From: Azoarcus sp.
GTDB taxonomy: Bacteria; Pseudomonadota; Gammaproteobacteria; Burkholderiales; Rhodocyclaceae
NCBI GenBank assembly: GCA_031282905.1
Contig: JAITCV010000229.1
Span: forward strand, 1-5,433
Length of the DNA stretch: 5,433 bases
Direction of reading: 5' to 3'
Part shown: in pieces, positions 1 to 4,974 of the stretch
Layout: each line of letters opens with the position of its first letter
Position numbering within the stretch: the stretch's first letter is position 1
Notes under the pieces: model-generated
The model's input: the letters and a program-made list of their open reading frames with translations, nothing else
What the model was told of the DNA's origin: nothing
Databases searched by the model: none
Made by a program: the position numbers and the translations under genes

Positions 1-3
1 GCC

Positions 4-54
4 GAGAAATTACAATGATTTCTCACGAAACCTGAGAGAAATCGCGAGAGAAAT
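4..54. repeat. Clustered GAGAAAT repeats with one inverted copy (probable IS end)
   Basis: The heptamer GAGAAAT occurs at 4-10, 36-42 and 48-54, and its inverse ATTTCTC at 18-24. The copies at 4-10 and 18-24 form a perfect 7-bp inverted repeat with a 7-base loop. The last two direct copies lie within GAGAGAAAT at 34-42 and 46-54, a 12-base period. The cluster ends on the start codon of the transposase-like frame at 53. Iterated transposase-binding sites are common just inside insertion sequence ends, so this is probably a subterminal IS region. A matching terminal inverted repeat cannot be checked because the window starts here. Confidence 0.4.
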
Positions 55-221
55 GATGGGTACCGACGATTTTTTCCGTTTTCGTCTCGAGTAGAGGATC
101 GACCCTTGGCACCCACTGGGTCGGAGAACCTGTTCGGGACGAGGTCTGGAGATTGCCGCGGCTGGTCCCAACGCGGTAGGGCGCAACGCGCGCGCTCTGT
201 CTGCTGTCCTCAGCCCTCTGA
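53..221 (+). pseudogene. Truncated IS5/InsH-like transposase, N-terminal remnant
   Basis: From the ATG at 53 the frame reads MMGTDDFFRFRLE, then a TAG at 92-94, then RIDPWHPL. This resembles the start of IS5-group DDE transposases with an InsH-type N-terminal domain, recalled as TDDFFR-RL-QMID-RHPL. The TAG sits where a glutamine codon (CAG) is expected, so one C-to-T change would explain it. Beyond HPL the match is poor, probably through small frameshifts, although LEIAAAGP recurs at the expected spacing of the conserved IEAALAP segment. The frame is cut at about 221, where emrA-like DNA begins, so only about 55 of several hundred codons remain and no catalytic residues are present. The match rests on memory of the family, so the IS group is tentative. 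Confidence 0.45.
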
Positions 222-671
222 CCCACCCTGACCACCGGCCGCGCCGACATACCGACACGCAGGTGTCGGGCGGCTTCCTGACCCGGTTCCAGGCGGATGC
301 GCACGGGCAGGCGTTGTGTGATCTTGGTGAAGTTACCGGTGGCGTTGTGCGGGGGGATGGGGGAAAAACTCACGCCGCTGGCGGGGGCGAGGCTTTCGAC
401 CCGGCCTTTGAGGTGTGCGCCGGGCAGCGCGTCGAGGGTGATGTCGACTGGCTGTCCGACCCGCACGCGGGCCAGTTGCGTTTCACGAAAGTGGGCTTCC
501 ACGTAGATGGCCTCCAGCGGCACCAGGGTGAGCAGCGGCTCGCCCACCCGGGCGTAGCCACCTACACGCGCCTTTTTTTGCGCGACTACGCCGCTTATTG
601 GCGCGGTGATGCGGGCGTAGGAGAAGTTCAGGTCGGCGGCGGCTTTTTCGGCTTGGGCGGCGAGGAGGCTG
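222..671. repeat. Long direct repeat, left copy (450 bp)
   Basis: This segment aligns without gaps to 4979-5428 at a constant offset of 4757 bases. By eye there are 15 mismatches: 227, 269, 317, 335, 407, 416, 461, 503, 512, 527, 563, 576, 578, 625 and 626. That is about 97 percent identity. Similarity stops abruptly at 221/222. At 671/672 a one-base gap would let it continue, but the right copy leaves the window five bases later. Recombination between the copies would delete the whole operon and leave one emrA copy. Confidence 0.93.
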
Positions 672-696
672 CGCGCGCCTTTTCGAAGGCCGACTG
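222..696 (-). pseudogene. EmrA/HlyD-type membrane fusion protein, truncated remnant (left copy)
   Basis: The minus strand encodes about 150 residues of the C-terminal half of an EmrA-like periplasmic adaptor. In order these are the end of the coiled-coil hairpin (LLAAQAEKAAADLNFSYARI), the lipoyl half-motif (APISGVVAQKKARVGGYARVG), the beta-barrel (YVEAHFRETQLARVRVGQPV) and the conserved NATGNFTKITQRLPVRI segment. Such adaptors link an inner-membrane MFS drug pump to an outer-membrane channel. The cytoplasmic N-terminus, membrane helix and first coiled-coil arm are missing. At 671/672 one base is lost relative to the right copy; in the shifted frame the reading continues plausibly as QSAFEKARA to about 694. 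At 222 the frame runs past the normal stop into IS debris, giving a chimeric open frame spanning 23-781 (252 residues, ATG at 781) with foreign ends. It is almost certainly non-functional. Confidence 0.8.
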
Positions 697-766
697 TCTG
701 AAATTGTCCCCTCGCTGATTTACGAGAGACAGCTCTTGGGGAATTCGCGATAACGCAGAGTTTTCC

Positions 767-776
767 TGTTGTAACA
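767..776. promoter_or_regulatory. Candidate operator 1, TGTT-GT-AACA palindrome over the -35 box
   Basis: The perfect inverted repeat TGTTGTAACA covers the predicted -35 box (769-774). Its arms, TGTT and AACA, reappear around a 3-base spacer at 814-824. A repressor bound here would block RNA polymerase. The first gene of the operon encodes a helix-turn-helix protein, so autoregulation is a natural inference, but short palindromes also arise by chance. Confidence 0.3.
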
Positions 777-797
777 AGCATTCATGGATGAGATAAT
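769..797 (+). promoter_or_regulatory. Predicted sigma70-type promoter of the three-gene operon
   Basis: A -35 box TTGTAA (769-774, 4 of 6 consensus) and a -10 box GATAAT (792-797, 5 of 6) are separated by an ideal 17 bases. Transcription would start near 804, about 24 bases before the ATG at 828. The site lies where the emrA remnant and unassigned DNA give way to the cargo, so the promoter may partly consist of sequence at that junction. It is the only strong promoter-like pair noticed ahead of the operon. Confidence 0.55.
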
Positions 798-812
798 CTA
801 AACATTTTCAAG

Positions 813-825
813 TTGTTCTCAACAA
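813..825. promoter_or_regulatory. Candidate operator 2 or leader hairpin, TTGTT-CTC-AACAA
   Basis: A perfect 5-bp inverted repeat with a 3-base centre lies just downstream of the expected transcription start and shares its TGTT/AACA arms with the palindrome at 767-776. In RNA the stem could be extended by CATTT (803-807) pairing with AAATG (826-830) across a bulge, which would bury the ATG start codon of the first gene. It could therefore act as a DNA operator, as a translational hairpin, or be chance. No Shine-Dalgarno sequence is visible before either candidate start. Confidence 0.35.
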
Positions 826-827
826 AA

Positions 828-1295
828 ATGCCTGCTGTCACAGCCATCCAATTTACCCAGGATCAAATGCGCGCGCTGACTGGTGTATCCGTCGAGACGT
901 TTCGTCATTGGCGCAAGGCAGTTCCCTATCTTGCGACCAAGACAGGAAAAGCGGCCCGGTTCAGCTTCCCCGACCTGCTCGGTTTGGCCGTGACCAATGT
1001 GTTGGTGAGCGCGCTGGGGGTACATATCGCCGCGGTAAGCACGGGCATCGACGCGCTTTTCCGCTTGCTGATCCAGCGTCCTGGAATCATGGCGGATGGC
1101 GTCGTTGTGTTTGTGACGTCAACGACAGCAAGCCTGCATGACGACAATGATATGAGGCAGGCGTTGGCACATCCTGCCCTCGTGGTTCCGCTTGCACCAT
1201 TGATCGTGCAAATCCAGCACGCGTTGTCCGTCATGCCGTCTCCCAGCCAGGCGATATTGCCGTTTCCGCCTGAAACCGTTCGGAGCGGCGCGTGA
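828..1295 (+). CDS. Small MerR-like helix-turn-helix protein, putative controller
   Basis: This 155-residue protein opens with FTQDQMRALTGVSVETFRHW (residues 9-28), a helix-turn-helix typical of MerR-like DNA-binding domains. A wing-like GKAARFSF and a helix DLLGLAVTNVLVSALGV follow, to about residue 65. The rest, to 155, has predicted strands and helices (GVVVFVTST, ALVVPLAPLIVQIQHAL) but no recognised ligand-binding domain, no cysteine cluster for metals and no clear membrane segment. It is first in the operon and its stop overlaps the methyltransferase start (GTGA), so it may be a controller of the module, analogous in role to restriction-modification C proteins. An alternative TTG start at 813 would add five residues (160 in all). 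I prefer the ATG at 828, but neither has a ribosome-binding site. The fold call is fairly secure; the regulatory role is inferred. Confidence 0.8.
   Translation: MPAVTAIQFTQDQMRALTGVSVETFRHWRKAVPYLATKTGKAARFSFPDLLGLAVTNVLVSALGVHIAAVSTGIDALFRLLIQRPGIMADGVVVFVTSTTASLHDDNDMRQALAHPALVVPLAPLIVQIQHALSVMPSPSQAILPFPPETVRSGA
1282..1294 (+). promoter_or_regulatory. Ribosome-binding site and GTG start of the methyltransferase
   Basis: GGAG at 1282-1285 lies six bases before the GTG at 1292, which overlaps the upstream TGA (1293-1295) as GTGA. This spacing and overlap support the GTG as the true start and imply translational coupling to the helix-turn-helix gene. Confidence 0.65.
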
Positions 1296-4273
1296 ATACC
1301 GCGATACTGGAACGGGTTCTTGCGGCTACCGGCTACCTGCCCGATGGGCAACCGGCTACCGGTCTCCGGTTGGGTGATGACGCGCGCGCTTCCCGCCATG
1401 GTCGTATTTTTTCCCCTGACGCATCGTGGCGTAGCGCCTCGGTGTTGACCCTCTATTTCAAGTTTGAACAAACGCCGCCAGCGGATGATCTGGTCAGCCA
1501 ATGGCGGCGAGAGATTTGGAACGAAGGTTTCGCGCCGCTGCTATGGGTCATCTCTCCCCAGCGCATCGACCTGTACAACGGCTTCGGTATTCCCCTTCGG
1601 GAAGGGGATGCCCAGGAACACCTGATTCGGAGCTTCGAAAATATTGAAACCTCGCTCAGGGAGTTGGACGCATTCGCCGGACGACTAGCGATCGAGACGG
1701 GGCAGTTCTGGGCGCGAGAACCGGCGGTCGACCGCAGAACCAGCGTCGACCAGAAGCTCCTGTCCGACCTTGCCTTTCTCGAACGCGGGCTGGTGGCTGA
1801 TGATCTGGAACGTCACGCGGCGCAAGCCCTGATCGGGCGCGTGATCTTCACCCAATACCTGATCGACCGGAAAATCGTCAGCACAGGGCAACTGGAAGCG
1901 GTGTGCGGTCACTCGGCATTGTCGACGACCCTGCGGAATCCGTCCGCAACCACCAGGCTGTTTGCTTGGCTTGCTCGTACCTTCAATGGCGACATGTTTC
2001 CGCCATCATCGGTCAAGGTGATGCCCGCTGCCTGCCACTTGGCGAAGGTTGCCGATTTTTTGGAGGCGGTCGACCCGGAAAGCCATCAACTCAACTTTTT
2101 CCCCTATCAGTTCGACGTGATTCCGGTCGAACTCATCAGTTCGATCTACGAGCAATTTGCCCACGCCGGGCCTCGTGGAAAGGAAAAGGGCGCTACCGAA
2201 GCGCGTCGCAACGGGGTGCATTACACACGGCTATCCCTGGTTTCGCTGGTACTCGATGAAGTAATGGACGGCTTCACGGGCCGAGAATCCGTACTGGATA
2301 TGACCTGCGGCTCAGGGGTCTTCCTGGTCGAAGCGTTGCGACGCCTGGTGCATCTGCGCGCGCGTGGGCAGTCTCCCACGCGGGAGGTGATCCGTTCGAC
2401 GCTCCATGAGCAAATTCATGGCGTAGACATCAGCGAAGCGGCCATTCGTGTGGCCGCATTCAGCCTGTACCTGGCCGCGCTCGAACTGGATCCCGATCCG
2501 CAACCGCCGCAGTCGCTGAAATTTCAGCCGCTGATCGGCAAGACCCTGCTGATCGGTGATGCCCGTACCGTGGAGCAGGATGGCGACGGCAAGGCCGCGC
2601 TGACTACCGCGACGGGACGAAGGCAATTCGATCTGATCGTCGGCAATCCGCCCTGGAGTTTCAGGGGGGAGGCGGGAACCGAGGCGCGCCGTCTGACGAG
2701 AGCCGCAGGTGTTCCTGCGCTGCCGCGTGGCGAAGGCTTGGACTTCGTGCTGCGCGCCGCTGAATTCGCGCACGAAAAGACACGCTTTGGCGTGATTCTC
2801 AGCGCCATGCCGTTTTTCAGCCGCAGTCGTACGGGCATGGCGGCGGCGCAATATGTCATGCGTGCGTTGGCGCCGATCACCCTGGTCAATCTCTCCAACT
2901 TGCGCAGTTGGCTTTTTGCGACCGCGACGACACCAGCCGTCGTTCTTTTTGCGCGCCACCGGCCGGGACAACGAGCAGATCAGGTCACGCTCGTCCAAAT
3001 TCCATGGACGCCCGGTAGCGCAAGAACCCACACGTTCGAGGTCGCGCCAAGCGACATGATGACCTTGAGTCTCGGTGAAATCGAGCGACAGGCGCTGAAA
3101 CTGAAGGCAGCCGCAGTGGGCCGCCGCCGTGATCTGCTCTTGTTGGAAGAACTGACTTCAACATACAAAAGCTTGAAGGAATGGATCGCGGCACTTGACG
3201 CCAAGTTCCGCGATGGATTGATTCAGGGCTACCCGGAATACCAGAGTCGTGACGCGCATGAAATAAAAGGACTGGAATGGCTGCAAGCCAATGACATGCG
3301 GCATTTCCGCATTCCCGGCGATCTCCCGATCTACCACCATGCCAAAGCACAGCGGCCCCGTTCACGCGATACCTACCGGGCGCCTTTGCTGATCGTCAAG
3401 GAAATGGTGGTGGGCCAACCGCGAGCTCTGGTCGCGGTAGCTGAACACGACCTTGTCTTCACAGATGCCTACTTTGCCGCGTCATTGCCTTCTGGTCACA
3501 GGCAAACGGCGCATCTGCTCGCCACGGTGCTTGGTTCATCATTGGCGGCGTGGTTTTTCTACCTGACTGCCTCGGAATTCGGCATCCACAAGAGAAAGCT
3601 GCTGGCGCGCGACCTTGACTTTCTGCCCATTCCCGATTTCGAGGCCGCGGTGGAATCCGATGCCGGACAACGGTTGTTGCGGATCGAAAAAAGACTCCGG
3701 GAACGCAAAAGCAACGAGAGAATCGACGAGACGGACTGGCACCTTCTGGATGAGGCGGTTTTCGATCTGTACGAATTGCGTGAAGCCGAGCGAATCGTCA
3801 TTCGGGACGGTCTCTTGCGCGCTGGATGGCAGTGGGAAAGCGGTCGCGAGGCATCCGCCGCGCCTTCCGACAACCGCATCGAAGTTGCGGCATACGCCAA
3901 TACCTTCCTGTCGGTAATCGAGGGCTGGCTCTCCGTGCGCAAAAAACGGCACATGCGCGCCGAAATCATCGACTTGCCGAAAGAGGCTGCCTTGCGCGTC
4001 GTGCGTTTCGTCTTGGAAGACGGGCCGGGGGAAGCCCATGTGGAGATCATTGCCCCGCAGGGCGCATTGGCTGATGTTCTGGCGCGAATCGGCAAGCGCC
4101 TGAACGTGAGGATTGCCACCGCACTTAGTGTAGAGCGGGAATTGCGGGTACATGGACACAATGAAGTTGTGATCGTCAAGCCTGCGGCACGGCGTTACTG
4201 GATGGGCATTGCCGCGCTGGAAGATGCTGACGCGGTCATTGCGGAGAGCTTTTCTTCAGGGGGTGGTTCTTGA
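1292..4273 (+). CDS. N6-adenine DNA methyltransferase, Eco57I/type IIG-like, 993 aa
   Basis: It probably transfers a methyl group from S-adenosylmethionine to adenine N6 at a specific DNA site. Residues 1-150 form an N-terminal domain (SPDASW near 41-46, LYFKFE near 54-59, LLWVISPQRIDLYNGF) that resembles the nuclease-like front of type IIG enzymes but lacks an ExK triad. A helical linker follows (VDQKLLSDL, then QALIGRVIFTQYLIDRKIV). The methyltransferase core has motif X NGVHYT (307-312), SAM-binding motif I DMTCGSGVF (336-344), acidic GVDIS (377-381), GDAR (422-425) and catalytic NPPW (452-455). Further on are LVNLSNLRSWLFATATTPAVV and a probable target-recognition region ending in LDFLPIPD (775-782). 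Residues from about 865 make a separate C-terminal domain with VKPAARRYW (962-970) and ALEDADAVIAE. The gene overlaps both neighbours by 4 bases. Target site and any cutting activity are unknown. Confidence 0.92.
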   Translation: MNTAILERVLAATGYLPDGQPATGLRLGDDARASRHGRIFSPDASWRSASVLTLYFKFEQTPPADDLVSQWRREIWNEGFAPLLWVISPQRIDLYNGFGIPLREGDAQEHLIRSFENIETSLRELDAFAGRLAIETGQFWAREPAVDRRTSVDQKLLSDLAFLERGLVADDLERHAAQALIGRVIFTQYLIDRKIVSTGQLEAVCGHSALSTTLRNPSATTRLFAWLARTFNGDMFPPSSVKVMPAACHLAKVADFLEAVDPESHQLNFFPYQFDVIPVELISSIYEQFAHAGPRGKEKGATEARRNGVHYTRLSLVSLVLDEVMDGFTGRESVLDMTCGSGVFLVEALRRLVHLRARGQSPTREVIRSTLHEQIHGVDISEAAIRVAAFSLYLAALELDPDPQPPQSLKFQPLIGKTLLIGDARTVEQDGDGKAALTTATGRRQFDLIVGNPPWSFRGEAGTEARRLTRAAGVPALPRGEGLDFVLRAAEFAHEKTRFGVILSAMPFFSRSRTGMAAAQYVMRALAPITLVNLSNLRSWLFATATTPAVVLFARHRPGQRADQVTLVQIPWTPGSARTHTFEVAPSDMMTLSLGEIERQALKLKAAAVGRRRDLLLLEELTSTYKSLKEWIAALDAKFRDGLIQGYPEYQSRDAHEIKGLEWLQANDMRHFRIPGDLPIYHHAKAQRPRSRDTYRAPLLIVKEMVVGQPRALVAVAEHDLVFTDAYFAASLPSGHRQTAHLLATVLGSSLAAWFFYLTASEFGIHKRKLLARDLDFLPIPDFEAAVESDAGQRLLRIEKRLRERKSNERIDETDWHLLDEAVFDLYELREAERIVIRDGLLRAGWQWESGREASAAPSDNRIEVAAYANTFLSVIEGWLSVRKKRHMRAEIIDLPKEAALRVVRFVLEDGPGEAHVEIIAPQGALADVLARIGKRLNVRIATALSVERELRVHGHNEVVIVKPAARRYWMGIAALEDADAVIAESFSSGGGS
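4258..4272 (+). promoter_or_regulatory. Ribosome-binding site and TTG start of the nuclease-like gene
   Basis: The purine-rich AGGGGGTGG at 4258-4266 precedes a TTG at 4270-4272 that overlaps the methyltransferase stop TGA (4271-4273) as TTGA. A rare start codon and a strict stop-start overlap would keep synthesis low and dependent on translation of the methyltransferase. Such coupling would be useful if the product cuts DNA. There is no ATG close by in this frame, which supports TTG. Confidence 0.5.
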
Positions 4274-4929
4274 GGATTCCCTACGAACCTCCTCGCGCGC
4301 TTGGCAGAACGTTCATCGAACTGGCGCCCGATGTCGTGGCGGCCATTTTGTCGGCGTTGTTCGATGGCTGGCGGCAGGCGCAATTCGCCGAAGACGTGTG
4401 TGTCAACGCGGGCGAAGTGCGCATGACGGAGCGCCTGCGCGATGGAATGCGCCGGGCGCTGAAAAATTCCCCGTATCAACTGATCGTGTTGCCCGGTACC
4501 GAGTCACGCTCCAAGGCGGACATGGCGCTGCCGGACGGGCGCACCGATATTCCGCTGATGCAGGTTCCCATTTTCCTGCGCGCGCAGGAACATGACCCGC
4601 ACGCAATCATCGAATGCAAACGTATCGCCGGGCTGGACACGCACCTGTGCCGCGAATATGTCGTTGAAGGCATGGATCGGTTCATTCAAGGGAAATATGG
4701 GGAAAATCACGCAATCGGCTTCATGGCGGCTTACGTCCTTTCCGGCTCGCCCGTGGAATCCGCCGATGGCGTCAATGCTTATCTGAAGCGGGTTTCGCGC
4801 TTGACAGATTGTCTTGCCCCAGTCGACATTGATGCGATGTCGACCTGGCAAAGCCAGCATGTGCGTCCCAAACCATCACAATTGATCCGCCTGCATCATG
4901 CATTCCTTGGGTTCGAAGACGCAACATGA
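4270..4929 (+). CDS. PD-(D/E)XK-type nuclease-like protein, 219 aa
   Basis: The protein is short, has no signal peptide or membrane segment and probably acts on DNA in the cytoplasm. An N-terminal helical region includes MTERLRDGMRRAL (52-64), whose glutamate (54) is a candidate active-site helix residue. It is followed by GRTDIPLM (90-97) and HAIIECKRI (111-119). The pair D93 and E115-C-K117 fits the D...(D/E)XK metal-binding signature of restriction-type nucleases, at normal spacing and with the usual hydrophobic strand before ECK. After it comes REYVVEGMDRFIQGKYG (128-144), a helix with R, E and Q residues of the kind that follows the core in this superfamily, then a strand (AIGFMAAYVLSG). 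It is last in the operon and overlaps the methyltransferase, so it is the likely restriction or DNA-cleaving partner. A nuclease of another specificity, or a non-cutting fold relative, cannot be excluded. I do not recognise a named family. Confidence 0.85.
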   Translation: MRIPYEPPRALGRTFIELAPDVVAAILSALFDGWRQAQFAEDVCVNAGEVRMTERLRDGMRRALKNSPYQLIVLPGTESRSKADMALPDGRTDIPLMQVPIFLRAQEHDPHAIIECKRIAGLDTHLCREYVVEGMDRFIQGKYGENHAIGFMAAYVLSGSPVESADGVNAYLKRVSRLTDCLAPVDIDAMSTWQSQHVRPKPSQLIRLHHAFLGFEDAT

Positions 4930-4950
4930 TGCGCCTGGCTTCTATTTTTT
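4915..4950 (+). terminator. Weak candidate terminator at the operon end
   Basis: CGCA (4920-4923) pairs with TGCG (4930-4933) around a 6-base loop holding the TGA stop, and GAAG (4915-4918) can pair with CTTC (4939-4942) across an uneven internal loop. TATTTTTT (4943-4950) follows directly. The stem is short and imperfect, so this is a weak call. A stop for transcription is expected here because the emrA-like gene converges from the right. Confidence 0.25.
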
Positions 4951-4974
4951 CGTATTCTCTACCTCCGATCACGA

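Larger units (their letters stand above)
697..4974. other. Putative accessory defence module inserted beside emrA
   Basis: The region between the two emrA segments carries one operon (controller-like protein, methyltransferase, nuclease-like protein) and no transposase or integrase of its own. Positions 697-768 hold nothing I can assign. Flanking direct repeats, adjacent IS debris and a truncated paralogue together suggest DNA gained or rearranged by recombination rather than a core locus. The exact left edge of the acquired DNA is uncertain and could lie anywhere between about 697 and 812. Confidence 0.5.

Noticed and set aside
263..718. Plus-strand open frame opposite the left emrA remnant.
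   Set aside because: It is low-complexity, glycine-rich sequence antisense to clear EmrA coding similarity.
702..745. Imperfect inverted repeat (AATT-GT-CCCC against GGGGAATT, with GCTG/CAGC inside) that could be an IS end, recombination site or terminator.
   Set aside because: The stem is interrupted by mismatched loops, no T-run follows, no partner copy exists at the other end of the cargo, and part of the area may be decayed emrA coding sequence.
828..1295. First gene as a classical MerR metal or drug sensor.
   Set aside because: Only the DNA-binding part resembles MerR. There are no cysteines for metal binding and no long dimerisation helix, and the promoter spacer is 17 bases rather than the stretched 19-20 typical of MerR targets.
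926..1501. Minus-strand open frame across the HTH/methyltransferase junction.
   Set aside because: It lies antisense to two well-supported coupled genes, has no motif and no ribosome-binding site.
2312..3031. Long minus-strand open frames opposite the methyltransferase, including 2312-3031, 3539-4159 and 3559-4179.
   Set aside because: They have no recognisable domains or credible starts and are explained as shadows of the GC-rich coding strand, where stop codons are rare on the other strand.
1292..4273. The methyltransferase as a complete single-chain type IIG restriction enzyme, or as BREX PglX or a DISARM methylase.
   Set aside because: The expected N-terminal acid of an ExK motif is missing, and no BREX (PglZ, BrxC) or DISARM (helicase, DUF1998) partners are present. 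The possibility that it cuts alone is not fully excluded.
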